From Bacteroidota bacterium (GTDB lineage Bacteria; Bacteroidota; Bacteroidia; Cytophagales; Cyclobacteriaceae), in the NCBI GenBank assembly GCA_013285945.1, contig JABDGP010000003.1:17817-81816 (forward strand): a DNA stretch of 64,000 nucleotides, read 5' to 3'. The notes beneath the pieces were generated by a model, which saw only the letters and a list, made by a program, of their open reading frames with translations, did not search any database and was not told where the DNA came from. Positions within the stretch are counted from its first letter, which is position 1. The number at the start of each line of letters is the position of its first letter. Below are positions 45,361 through 53,538 of this stretch, piece by piece. The translations under genes were made by a program, and so were the position numbers.

Positions 45361-45861
45361 ATGAAGTTTGTTGTCTTAATGTTTGTTTCCCTTGTTTTGG
45401 CCAGTTGTTTCAACGAGGGCGACTGTCTTATCAGCGCTACCAACTACGTTCATTTTCAATTCAAGAAAAAAACAAACATAACCACCGATACAACGGTTGC
45501 TTTTACTTCGATCACAGTCTCCAACTCTAATTCCCTTTTGTTGCAGGATTCCTTGTCGTCTGAGCTACTGATTCCATTAGATATCAGCACTGATGCAACA
45601 TCAACAACTTTCATCTTTCATAGAGCAGATGATGTTGATAACCCGACCATCACGGCAACAGATACGCTACAAGTGACCTACACTAAACAAAGCAAAGTGA
45701 TTTCAAGAGATTGTGGCGCTTTTACTTTTTATCATAATTTAAAAATCATCAGAACCAACCTGAGCAGTGCTCAAATAAAAATTATCAGCACCGATTTAAT
45801 AAAAGACCCAACAAGTTCAGGACCCTCCGCTTATGCTATCAATTATCAGATATTGTATTAG
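45361..45861 (+). CDS. DUF6452-like lipoprotein
   Basis: 166 residues from ATG 45361; a TTG 12 bases upstream is less likely. The lipobox LASC (cysteine at about residue 15) ends the signal peptide. The mature part is beta-rich with a conserved Cys pair (GDC near the start, RDCGAF in the second half). It resembles the Bacteroidota family DUF6452, which is usually found next to DUF6048, as here. Its end overlaps the next gene by 29 bases. Probably an outer-membrane lipoprotein; function unknown. Confidence 0.7.
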   Translation: MKFVVLMFVSLVLASCFNEGDCLISATNYVHFQFKKKTNITTDTTVAFTSITVSNSNSLLLQDSLSSELLIPLDISTDATSTTFIFHRADDVDNPTITATDTLQVTYTKQSKVISRDCGAFTFYHNLKIIRTNLSSAQIKIISTDLIKDPTSSGPSAYAINYQILY

Positions 45862-46552
45862 CGTTTACCTGGCTTTACTACTGGCTCAATTTGCACAGGC
45901 GCAAGAGAAGACCACTACGACTACAAAGCCCAAAGCAATCCCAAAGCCAAAAATAGATTATTCCCCATCGGCTTTACGCGTTGGCACAGACATAATCAGC
46001 CTTGTCAAAACAGGGCAAACTTTTAAAGGCTGGGAGCTTAATGGCGACATCGATTTCTCAAGATATTATTTAGCCGTAGATGTCGGTTCGTGGGCGAAGA
46101 ATCTCACCCTAAACAATGGCAACTACACTAATGGAGGCACTTACTTCCGTATGGGAATCGATGTCAATTTTCTAACCAATGACCCTGACAGAAACATGTT
46201 TTTTCTAGGTTTTCGTGTTGGACATTCATTGTTTCATGAGACGTTAACCTACCAAGCTACTTCACCTTTATTTTCGCCGGCAAACTATCAATTGTCCAAC
46301 GGGAGCGTTAGCGGTGGCTGGGGCGAACTCACCACGGGCCTTCGGGTAAAGATCTGGAAAGGGCTATGGATGGGTTATACTGCCCGCATGAAATTTGCAC
46401 CTGGCACAAAAGGTAACAGCGCAACGCTGGCTCCTTATGATATGCCCGGCTATGGCATTGTGCAAAACAAGCCGTGGTGGGGATTTAACTATCAGGTCTT
46501 CTGGCGGTTTGCCTGGAGAAAGCTACCACCTGTCGTAGTGAAAAAAGATTAA
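45833..46552 (+). CDS. DUF6048-like outer membrane protein
   Basis: 239 residues. The signal peptide ends QFAQAQ (about residue 23). The body is a beta-barrel with features of DUF6048: VGTDIISLVKTG, FSRYYLAVDVGSW, GTYFRMGIDVNFL, and the C-terminal WWGFNYQVFWRFAW. It overlaps the lipoprotein gene by 29 bases, so the two probably work together and are translated together. Family assignment rests on recognised motifs and the paired neighbour. Function unknown. Confidence 0.7.
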   Translation: MLSIIRYCISVYLALLLAQFAQAQEKTTTTTKPKAIPKPKIDYSPSALRVGTDIISLVKTGQTFKGWELNGDIDFSRYYLAVDVGSWAKNLTLNNGNYTNGGTYFRMGIDVNFLTNDPDRNMFFLGFRVGHSLFHETLTYQATSPLFSPANYQLSNGSVSGGWGELTTGLRVKIWKGLWMGYTARMKFAPGTKGNSATLAPYDMPGYGIVQNKPWWGFNYQVFWRFAWRKLPPVVVKKD

Positions 46553-46561
46553 GTAATTCAG

Positions 46562-47521
46562 TTAGTTTTTTCTAAACAGCGAATCGACAAATTCACTTTT
46601 GTTGAAAACCTGCAAGTCATCTACTTTTTCACCTACGCCAATATATTTTACAGGGATTTTAAATTCATCAGAAATACCAATGACCACGCCACCTTTGGCA
46701 GTACCATCAAGTTTGGTGATAGCTAGGCAAGTGACTTCGGTGGCTTTTGTAAACTCTCTGGCCTGAATTACTGCGTTTTGACCCGTGCTTCCGTCCAAAA
46801 CCAACAATACATCATGAGGTGCGCCTGGTAATACCTTCTCAATAGAGCGTTTTATTTTTGAAAGCTCGTTCATGAGGTTCATCTTGGTATGCAAGCGGCC
46901 CGCAGTATCAATAATGATCACATCGGCGCCAAGTTCCATTCCTTTTTGGACGGCTTCAAACGCTACCGCCGACGGGTCTGTATTCATTCCTTTTGATATA
47001 ACAGGAACACCGGTACGCTCGCCCCAAAGTTTCAGCTGATCAACGGCAGCAGCACGAAATGTATCTGCCGCGCCAAGTACTACGCTTTTGCCTTTCTTTT
47101 TAAATTGAGATGATAGTTTGCCAATTGTTGTAGTCTTACCCACTCCGTTTACGCCCACAACCATCAGTACATAAGGCTTTGCTTCTGTTGGTGTTTCAAA
47201 ATCAGTTTCGGAAACAGAATTGCTTTCGCCGAGCAGGAAGGCAATTTCCTCTTTGAGAATAGTATCAAGCTCGCCAGTGCCGAGGTATTTATCCTTAGCC
47301 ACCCTGCCTTGAATGCGCTTTATGATTTTTAAAGTTGTATCAACGCCTACATCCGATGAAATCAGGATTTCTTCGAGGTTGTCAAGCACTTCATCATCTA
47401 CCGAAGATTTGCCAATCAGAGCCTTTCCCAGCTTGCCAAAAAAGCTCTCCTTCGACTTTTGCAGGCCGTGGTCGAGCGATTCCTTTTTTTCCTTTGAAAA
47501 TAAATTACCCAGAAATGACAT
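46562..47521 (-). CDS. ftsY: Signal recognition particle receptor FtsY
   Basis: 319 residues, a short FtsY without the long acidic N-terminal domain of E. coli. NG-domain motifs: GVNGVGKTTTIGKL (about residues 123-136), DTFRAAA, DTAGRLHTKMNLM, TKLDGTAKGG and VGEKVDDLQVF at the end. It receives SRP-ribosome complexes at the inner membrane. It is read from the same strand as the ribosomal protein genes upstream, but a terminator lies between. Confidence 0.97.
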   Translation of the reverse strand: MSFLGNLFSKEKKESLDHGLQKSKESFFGKLGKALIGKSSVDDEVLDNLEEILISSDVGVDTTLKIIKRIQGRVAKDKYLGTGELDTILKEEIAFLLGESNSVSETDFETPTEAKPYVLMVVGVNGVGKTTTIGKLSSQFKKKGKSVVLGAADTFRAAAVDQLKLWGERTGVPVISKGMNTDPSAVAFEAVQKGMELGADVIIIDTAGRLHTKMNLMNELSKIKRSIEKVLPGAPHDVLLVLDGSTGQNAVIQAREFTKATEVTCLAITKLDGTAKGGVVIGISDEFKIPVKYIGVGEKVDDLQVFNKSEFVDSLFRKN

Positions 47522-47550
47522 GAGATTTGTTCGGTACGATGCAAAAATAA

Positions 47551-47573
47551 AAAAGTCCCGCGTGGGGACTTTC
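47551..47573 (-). terminator. Terminator of the rpmB-rpmG-DUF4295 transcript
   Basis: On the minus strand GAAAGTCCC and GGGACTTT pair around CACGC, followed by a T-rich run (TTTTTTATTTTT). It lies about 20 bases after the DUF4295 stop and 30 bases before the ftsY start. Confidence 0.85.
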
Positions 47574-47593
47574 CAAATTCAATACTTTAGCAA

Positions 47594-47752
47594 CTAGCCT
47601 TTTTTAGCCAGTGTTTCTTTTACCAAGTCAGAGGCTACAATCTCTTCTTTGAAGATGTAAGCGCCAGTTTTTTCTGATTTCACGGCACGAATCACTTTTG
47701 CAAAGTTCTTACCGTCTGTTTTCTTGAGCGATGCAACTACTTTCTTTGCCAT
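47594..47752 (-). CDS. DUF4295 small basic protein
   Basis: 52 residues, translated directly: starts MAKKVVASLKKTDGKNFAKV and ends KETLAKKG. This is the Bacteroidota family DUF4295, a Lys-rich protein found after rpmG. It is missed by longer open-frame cut-offs. It follows rpmG by 92 bases on the same strand, inside the ribosomal protein cluster. The function is unknown; a ribosome-associated role is inferred from the conserved linkage. Confidence 0.9.
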   Translation of the reverse strand: MAKKVVASLKKTDGKNFAKVIRAVKSEKTGAYIFKEEIVASDLVKETLAKKG

Positions 47753-47844
47753 GCTATTTTGTTATTAGTTAATTGTAATAAGTTAAAAGTTAGTTTGGTT
47801 ATCAGTTGGTGCGGTTTTCGACTAAAGATTAACCAATAGCTATC

Positions 47845-48027
47845 TTACTTAATTTCTTTATGAAGGGTCATTTTTTTCATCACCGGATTGTACTTCTTTA
47901 ACTCAATACGCTCGGTAGTGTTTTTTCTGTTCTTGGTGGTGATATAGCGGCTCATGCCCGGTAGCCCGCTGGTTTTATGCTCTGTGCACTCCAAAATCAC
48001 CTGAATGCGGTTTCCTTTCTTTGCCAT
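47845..48027 (-). CDS. rpmG: 50S ribosomal protein L33
   Basis: 60 residues. The L33 pattern is visible ([12 protein letters not shown], then [23 protein letters not shown]) but the zinc-ribbon cysteines are reduced to a single Cys, so it is the zinc-independent form. It follows rpmB by 13 bases. Confidence 0.96.
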   Translation of the reverse strand: MAKKGNRIQVILECTEHKTSGLPGMSRYITTKNRKNTTERIELKKYNPVMKKMTLHKEIK

Positions 48028-48040
48028 GGTCTTTTAAATT

Positions 48041-48286
48041 TTAAATAGTGGCTGTCAGTGTGCCTTTTTGACGCGCTTCTTTCAGCACAACACTAATGCC
48101 TTTTGAACTGATTGTCTTGATCACTTTCGTGGAAACTTTCAATGTAATCCACTTATTTTCTTCAGGAATAAAAAACTTTTTTGTCTGAAGATTAGGGTAA
48201 AACCTGCGTTTCGACTTGTTGTTAGCATGCGATACCTTATTACCTACTTGCGGTCTTTTTCCCGAAATTTCACAAACCCTTGCCAT
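48041..48286 (-). CDS. rpmB: 50S ribosomal protein L28
   Basis: 81 residues. [29 protein letters not shown] is the L28 start; [15 protein letters not shown] follows in the middle. A single Cys replaces the zinc ribbon. It is the first gene of the rpmB-rpmG-DUF4295 cluster. A near-consensus -7 element (GATATTTG) lies about 45 bases upstream on the minus strand. Confidence 0.96.
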   Translation of the reverse strand: MARVCEISGKRPQVGNKVSHANNKSKRRFYPNLQTKKFFIPEENKWITLKVSTKVIKTISSKGISVVLKEARQKGTLTATI

Positions 48287-48873
48287 ATAAATCGTTTTAA
48301 ATGAGCCCTTTCCAGAAAAAGGGAGTGCAAATATCGGTAAAACGACGAATTATACAAACAGCCATCGCATTCTTTTCTAAACGAAGTTCTTCATTTTGGG
48401 GGCTGGCCGAGGCGGCCATCGGGCTATACACTGCAAGTCCGCCCAATGCTCAAATCCTCACACTTCGGGCTTTCCGTTCCTATCCCTGCCCCAAACCATT
48501 GACTGTTACCATTCCCTACTGCGCAATAACTATTGCCCAATGACTATTGACTAATACCAATGCCTAATCTTTAATGCCTATTACCCAATCGGCATCTATC
48601 ACCAAGTATCTAATAAGCATTTACAGGCTTACGCAGATGAATTTGCATACAGATACAATATCCGCATCAGGAAAGGTTAGCAAGCATTCTAACGCACATA
48701 CAAGGCAGGTTGAAATTATAAGGATTTGATAAAGAAAAATGAGGCTGAATAAGCCTCTTTTTCTACCCATTTAACCATTTGCTAAATTTCTTAGTAAAAA
48801 ACATTGGAATTTTATGCAAAAATTTGATATTTGTGCGTTCCATAATATCCCATTACTTTAAATAGGGGCAAAA
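48287..48873. other. Gene-poor region with degenerate short repeats
   Basis: About 590 bases without a supported gene. The open frame at 48301-48543 encodes no recognisable protein. The stretch 48400-48490 is GC-richer than its surroundings. From about 48500 to 48590 the DNA is a degenerate string built from words such as TTGACT, CTATTG, CCAATG and AATGCC. Part of it (TGACTATTGAC) also occurs, inverted, at the 5' end of the gene at 25269. Similar words recur after the toxin-antitoxin pair at 49786-49808. Confidence 0.6.
48741..48762. terminator. Terminator-like hairpin without an upstream gene
   Basis: GAGGCT (48741-48746) pairs with AGCCTC (48752-48757) with loop GAATA, followed by five T; on the other strand it is followed by a T-rich run as well. 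No annotated plus-strand gene precedes it within 2 kb. Confidence 0.65.
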
Positions 48874-49311
48874 ATGACTGATTCAAAAACCATAGCTAAG
48901 GCAATTCTTAGCCTATACAATCCTAATAAAGGAGATACTGTTTCAAATTTAAAACTTCAAAAGCTCCTATATTATGTCCAAGGATTCAACTTGGCTAAGT
49001 TTGGGAAGCCTTTATTTAAAGAGAAAATCATTGCTTGGCAATATGGCCCTGTTGTTGAGGAGGTTTATCATCAATATAAAGATAGTGGGAGTTTAGGCAT
49101 ACCATTGGATAATATCAAAGGGGATTGGTCGATATTTAAAACGAAATCTCAATTGGAACTATTCAAGGAAGTGAATAAGGTTTATGGGCAATTTTCTGCG
49201 GTAAAATTGATGAACCTCACTCATGTTGAGCCACCATGGAAAACAACGCCAATGAATAATGAGATAACACACGATAAATTGGTTAACTATTTCAAAACCA
49301 GATTAGCCTAA
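48874..49311 (+). CDS. Panacea-domain (DUF4065) antitoxin-type protein
   Basis: 145 residues. The Panacea/DUF4065 (GepA/SocA-like) pattern is clear: SNLKLQKLLYYVQGFNLAKFG near the start, FKEKIIAWQYGPVVEEVYHQYK, and LMNLTHVEPPWKTT toward the end. This domain is known as a promiscuous antitoxin module that neutralises many unrelated toxins (Kurata and colleagues, 2022). It has only the Panacea domain and no DNA-binding extension. It is followed after 3 bases by a gene for a protein that would be its toxin. The pair stands in a gene-poor, A/T-rich setting, suggesting transfer. Confidence 0.88.
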   Translation: MTDSKTIAKAILSLYNPNKGDTVSNLKLQKLLYYVQGFNLAKFGKPLFKEKIIAWQYGPVVEEVYHQYKDSGSLGIPLDNIKGDWSIFKTKSQLELFKEVNKVYGQFSAVKLMNLTHVEPPWKTTPMNNEITHDKLVNYFKTRLA

Positions 49312-49314
49312 ATT

Positions 49315-49755
49315 GTGGCTAAAAATCCCAATAGACACAAACAAAAATCGCTTATCCTTTCTCCCAAGGTTGATGGGGGAAAAAATATAATTGCGCCAGC
49401 AATGGTTGAATTAGAAGATAGGAACCATCCTATTTTTTGCTTCAAACATCTTCATAAGGATTATTCTATTTCTAAATGCTCTGACGATCAAAAGGCAGCT
49501 TTGCTAGACAAAATTGAGAAATGGTGTAATATGACTTGGGAAGAAATATGGGGCGCCCCAAGACATGGATTAGGTTGCGAAAAAATAGATAGAGATAGCA
49601 TTAACCAGGTGATTCCTGCATTTGTAACTAAAGACGTGGACTATTTGCTTGCACTCAGATTTCAAGGAAAAAAACCAATTCTTGTTCATCGGCATAAATT
49701 TATAATGCATGTCATTTTCATAGATCATGATTTTTCTGTGTATGACCATGAATAA
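49315..49755 (+). CDS. Probable toxin partner of the Panacea antitoxin
   Basis: 146 residues from GTG 49315, 3 bases after the antitoxin stop; no ATG lies near the start. The central segment has CFKHLHKDYSISKC, MTWEEIWGAPRHGLGCEKI, and the end LALRFQGKKPILVHRHKF with HVIFIDHDFSVYDH. The last part (a strand with arginine or lysine and histidine, then a D-x-D-x-x-x-Y tail) loosely recalls RelE/ParE-type or other small RNase toxins. I cannot assign a fold or target. Position, size and coupling to the Panacea gene make a toxin the best reading. Confidence 0.65.
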   Translation: MAKNPNRHKQKSLILSPKVDGGKNIIAPAMVELEDRNHPIFCFKHLHKDYSISKCSDDQKAALLDKIEKWCNMTWEEIWGAPRHGLGCEKIDRDSINQVIPAFVTKDVDYLLALRFQGKKPILVHRHKFIMHVIFIDHDFSVYDHE

Positions 49756-49858
49756 TACCTTGTCCCAAGTCCGCGATAGTTGCCCCCAATCCCTAATGCC
49801 CAACGCCTGATATGTATTGTCTATATGTGACTAATTTCCCGTACTTTCGCATCGGCGT

Positions 49859-50398
49859 ATGCAGAAAAAACTGATCCTCGATTCGAAGCACCTCGACATC
49901 ACTCTCAGCCGCCTTTGCCAACAACTCATCGAAAACCACTCAGATTTTAGCAATTGTGTCATTTTAGGGCTACAGCCAAGAGGCATATTCTTGGCCGAAC
50001 TCATTCATCAGAAGCTAAAACAGTTAAAAATCTCAGTTCCGCTTGGCTACCTCGATGCTACATTTCACCGCGATGATTTCAGACGACGCGATGCGCCGCC
50101 AAAAGCAAGCGAAACGCGGGTACCATTCGCCATCGAAGAGAAAAATGTAGTTCTTATTGATGATGTACTCTTCACCGGACGTACTGTTCGTGCAGCTCTC
50201 GATGCCATGATTTCTTTTGGACGGCCAGCCAAAGTGGAGTTGCTCGTATTAGTCGATCGGAAATTGACTCGGGATTTGCCCATTGCGGCAGATTATGTTG
50301 GCAAATATGTAGACACACTTGATACTCAGCGCGTACTGGTAGAATTGCAAGCGCAAGGTCACAAACAAAATAAAATCTGGTTAATCAATAAAGATTAA
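49859..50398 (+). CDS. pyrR: Pyrimidine regulator / uracil phosphoribosyltransferase PyrR
   Basis: 179 residues. The PRPP-binding loop NVVLIDDVLFTGRTVRAALDAM (about residues 98-120) and GLQPRGIFLAELI are typical of PyrR. It may regulate pyr mRNA and also make UMP from uracil. The ~55-base leader has no visible attenuator or PyrR-binding hairpin, so here the enzymatic role may dominate. It is followed by pyrB after 2 bases. Confidence 0.94.
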   Translation: MQKKLILDSKHLDITLSRLCQQLIENHSDFSNCVILGLQPRGIFLAELIHQKLKQLKISVPLGYLDATFHRDDFRRRDAPPKASETRVPFAIEEKNVVLIDDVLFTGRTVRAALDAMISFGRPAKVELLVLVDRKLTRDLPIAADYVGKYVDTLDTQRVLVELQAQGHKQNKIWLINKD

Positions 50399-50400
50399 AA

Positions 50401-51327
50401 ATGTCAAAACTAAGTCAACGGCACTTACTCGGAATCAAAGACATCACCCGCCAGGACATAGAACTTATTTTTGAAACTGCCAGCAATTTTAAAGACGTCA
50501 TCAATCGCCCGATCAAGAAAGTACCTTCGCTTCGCGATGTGACCATTGCTAACATCTTTTTTGAAAACTCCACTCGCACCAGGCTTTCATTCGAACTGGC
50601 TGAAAAACGACTGTCGGCCGATGTAGTTAATTTTTCAGCATCAAGCAGCAGCGTAAAAAAAGGTGAAACCCTGTTAGACACAGTCAATAATATTTTGGCA
50701 ATGAAAGTGGATATGGTGGTGATGCGTCACGCCAGCGCTGGGGCGCCACACTTTCTCTCGAAACACATCAAAGCCAATATTGTCAATGCCGGAGACGGCA
50801 CGCACGAGCATCCTACACAAGCCTTGCTCGATGCTTTTTCCATCCATGAAAAGCTCGGAAGTGTGGAAGGAAAGAAAGTTGCCATTATTGGCGATATTTT
50901 ACATTCTCGAGTAGCGCTTTCAAACATTTTTGCGCTCAAAAAATTAGGAGCGGAAGTGATGGTTTGTGGCCCGCCGACACTCCTTCCAAAGTTCATCTCA
51001 TCGCTCGGTGTACAAGTCGAGCTTGAAGTCCAAAAGGCACTCGAATGGTGTGACGTGGCCAACGTGCTACGGATCCAATTGGAAAGACAACAGCTAAAAT
51101 ATTTCCCTTCGCTGCGCGAATACACGCTTTATTACGGCATCAATAAGAAAATGCTTGACGACCTGAAAAAGAAAATCGTACTCATGCATCCCGGGCCAAT
51201 CAACCGCGGTGTAGAACTTACCAGCGATGCCGCCGACTCTCACCACTCAATCATTTTGGATCAGGTGGAAAACGGCGTAGCAGTACGGATGGCTGTGCTT
51301 TACCTGCTTGCTGGCGCGCAAGGATAG
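50401..51327 (+). CDS. pyrB: Aspartate carbamoyltransferase catalytic subunit
   Basis: 308 residues. Carbamoyl-phosphate binding FFENSTRTRLSFE (about residues 50-62), then DGTHEHPTQALLDAFSI, and the final HPGPINRGVEL are family signatures. It makes carbamoyl-aspartate in pyrimidine synthesis. Start codon lies 2 bases after pyrR stop, so translation is coupled. No regulatory subunit pyrI follows. Confidence 0.97.
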   Translation: MSKLSQRHLLGIKDITRQDIELIFETASNFKDVINRPIKKVPSLRDVTIANIFFENSTRTRLSFELAEKRLSADVVNFSASSSSVKKGETLLDTVNNILAMKVDMVVMRHASAGAPHFLSKHIKANIVNAGDGTHEHPTQALLDAFSIHEKLGSVEGKKVAIIGDILHSRVALSNIFALKKLGAEVMVCGPPTLLPKFISSLGVQVELEVQKALEWCDVANVLRIQLERQQLKYFPSLREYTLYYGINKKMLDDLKKKIVLMHPGPINRGVELTSDAADSHHSIILDQVENGVAVRMAVLYLLAGAQG

Positions 51328-51517
51328 GTCCACTTAAAGTTCTTTCTTATAAAAGCGATCCGCTTTGTACAAATGTACGTGGGTAAACCGTTTCATTTCG
51401 TATGAACCCTACCCCACCGCCTCATGACATTTACCGCCAAACTTATCCCCTTTGGTTTTATTATTTTGGCCAGGTTTACTTTTGGCGTTATGATTCACGG
51501 TTAGTAAACTATTCAAA

Positions 51518-52222
51518 TTATTTGGGCTGAGTTGGCCTCACTTCAATCTTGCTGGGAAGCGTGCGGGGATTCATTTTCAGCAGATCAACAACCATTTGGC
51601 CGATATCTTCCGGCTGAATTTTCCATGCATCTTCGGGGCGAAGAGCCTGGCTATTAAATTCGGTGGCTACCGAGCCTGGCATAATTGTGGTCACCTTTAT
51701 TCCAAACTTTCTTAGGTCAAGCATCACAGCCTGTGTAAAGCCGGTCAACCCAAACTTGCTGGCATTGTAAGCCGCGCCTCCGGCAAAGAAATTGGCACCT
51801 GCCAAACTTGAAAGTGTGATGAGATAACCATGCGTTTTCTTCAAACTCTCAACAGCAGCTTTTATACTGAAAAATACACCTGTAAGGTTGGTATCGATGG
51901 TTTCATTCCACTGGTCAACAGTCATCTCATCAATTGGGCTGAAGAAACCGGCACCGGCATTGGCAACGAGCACATCAAGACGGCCCCATTTGGCCAGAAC
52001 TTGCTGAACCGCATTTTGCTGCGATTCCAGACTACGAACGTCAGCCACAATACCTAGTACTTCGCCTTTGCTGCTTAATTTTTTTACAGCTTCATTTACA
52101 GAAGCCTGCTTGCGGCCGGTGATAGCCACCTTTACTCCTTGACTTAACAATGAGGCTGCAATTCCAAAACCTATTCCTTTGGTGCCGCCGGTGATCAGTG
52201 CTGTTTGTTGTGGTAATGACAT
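51518..52222 (-). CDS. Short-chain dehydrogenase/reductase
   Basis: 234 residues, typical SDR size. The cofactor motif is TGGTKGIGFGIA (about residues 11-22), followed by LVANAGAG and the catalytic Ser/Tyr/Lys set (SSLAG with YNASK, tyrosine about residue 151). It resembles 3-oxoacyl-ACP reductases and related oxidoreductases; the substrate cannot be told. It lies 44 bases after the glutamate-dehydrogenase-type gene on the same strand. Confidence 0.92.
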   Translation of the reverse strand: MSLPQQTALITGGTKGIGFGIAASLLSQGVKVAITGRKQASVNEAVKKLSSKGEVLGIVADVRSLESQQNAVQQVLAKWGRLDVLVANAGAGFFSPIDEMTVDQWNETIDTNLTGVFFSIKAAVESLKKTHGYLITLSSLAGANFFAGGAAYNASKFGLTGFTQAVMLDLRKFGIKVTTIMPGSVATEFNSQALRPEDAWKIQPEDIGQMVVDLLKMNPRTLPSKIEVRPTQPK

Positions 52223-52266
52223 AGAGTTTGATTTTTTTGTTCTCTATAAACTACACAGCCAATATA

Positions 52267-53499
52267 TCAGTTCCCCACCAATTGTCTAAGCGCAATTTCA
52301 AAAGAAGCCTGAGCAATTTGTGTTTTGGCAGGGTTGGCTTTCTTCGTTTTCTCCAGCGCTTTCCGGATTGTATTTGAAATATCATTGAAAATAGCTGAAT
52401 CATCCATGGCAGCTTCACTTTCCATAAAATAGGCAAATACGCGCGCCATTCCACAGTTGGCAATAAAATCAGGGACAATGGAAATTTTTTCGTCTGCATC
52501 GAGGCCGGTAGAACCAAAGAAAATTTCAGGATCTGCAAAAGGCACATTCGCTCCACATGAAAATACTTCAACGCCTGAAGAAATCATCTTATCGACTTGT
52601 TGTTTTGTTACTAACCGTGAGGCTGCTGCCGGAATGAAAATCTCAAAGTCAAGATCCCAGATTTTTTGATTCACAATATCAAATGGAAGCAAATCTTCTG
52701 TTACCAGCCTATTGCCTTCACGGTCAACCACAAGCTTACAAATTTCTTCATGCGAAAAGCCCGCCTGATTAATCAGTCCGCCTTCGCGAGTTAATACCCC
52801 AACTATCTTCACTCCAAGCTGGCTTAGATAAAAACCTGCCGCAGCACCCACATTACCCCACCCCTGCACAATCACACGCTTACCTTTTACTTCTCCGCCC
52901 CAGAGCTCGTAATAATGACGCACTGCCTGCGCCACACCATAGCCGGTGCACATATCTGCTACTGTATATTTTTTTTCAAGTGCGGGAGTAAATTTCTTGT
53001 CTTCAATTACTTTCACAACGCCCTGCCTCAGTTGGCCGATGCGATTCACCTTTTGAGGCTCGCTCGGCTTGAAGTGGCCTGTGAAAACACCTTCCTGCGG
53101 ATGCCAGATACCGACATCTTCTGTGTGCGGGATTACTTCATGAATTTCATCTACATTAAGATCTCCGCCAGTTCCGTAATAGTATTTCAGCAATGGCATC
53201 ACAGCCAGATACCAGCGGTGAAGCACACCGGCTTTGCGTGGATCATTGGGGTCAAAATTGATTCCTGACTTTGCGCCTCCTATTGGTGGACCCGAAACAG
53301 TAAATTTCACTTCCATCGTCTTCGCCAGCGACTCAACTTCACGTTTATCAAGGCCTTTGCGCATGCGTGTGCCACCACCTGCTGCGCCTCCACGCAGGGA
53401 ATTGATCACCACCCATCCTTCGGCTTCGGTTTCCGCATCTTTCCATTCAAAAACTATCTCGGCACGCTTATTCTCAAATTTTTGAAGAAGTTCTTTCAT
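52267..53499 (-). CDS. Glutamate dehydrogenase-family protein (Glu/Leu/Phe/Val type)
   Basis: 410 residues. The N-terminal dimerisation and substrate part has GGGTRMRKG, then VSGPPIGGAKSGI with the catalytic-site lysine and TGGDLNVDE; the Rossmann domain has VIVQGWGNVGAAAG (about residues 210-223). It oxidatively deaminates an amino acid with NAD(P). The N-terminal part looks shorter and has a diverged P-rich GPPIGGAKSG segment, as in GdhA-like sequences of Bacteroidota, so the substrate may be glutamate but leucine or valine are possible. SDR gene downstream. Confidence 0.88.
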   Translation of the reverse strand: MKELLQKFENKRAEIVFEWKDAETEAEGWVVINSLRGGAAGGGTRMRKGLDKREVESLAKTMEVKFTVSGPPIGGAKSGINFDPNDPRKAGVLHRWYLAVMPLLKYYYGTGGDLNVDEIHEVIPHTEDVGIWHPQEGVFTGHFKPSEPQKVNRIGQLRQGVVKVIEDKKFTPALEKKYTVADMCTGYGVAQAVRHYYELWGGEVKGKRVIVQGWGNVGAAAGFYLSQLGVKIVGVLTREGGLINQAGFSHEEICKLVVDREGNRLVTEDLLPFDIVNQKIWDLDFEIFIPAAASRLVTKQQVDKMISSGVEVFSCGANVPFADPEIFFGSTGLDADEKISIVPDFIANCGMARVFAYFMESEAAMDDSAIFNDISNTIRKALEKTKKANPAKTQIAQASFEIALRQLVGN

Positions 53500-53538
53500 G
53501 GCTAAATTTTAAAGACTTTAAAAAATACGGCTACAAAT

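Noticed and set aside
48301-48543. Plus-strand open frame of 80 codons
   Set aside because: No family motif, odd composition, and it lies in repeat-like gene-poor DNA upstream of rpmB.
49800-49858. PyrR-controlled attenuator before pyrR
   Set aside because: The short leader shows no hairpin or T-run.
51402-51530. Short open frames after pyrB (43 codons, and a 26-codon frame starting near 51424)
   Set aside because: No supporting context or motif; the longer one ends inside the SDR gene. The hydrophobic 26-codon frame could be a relic but cannot be supported.
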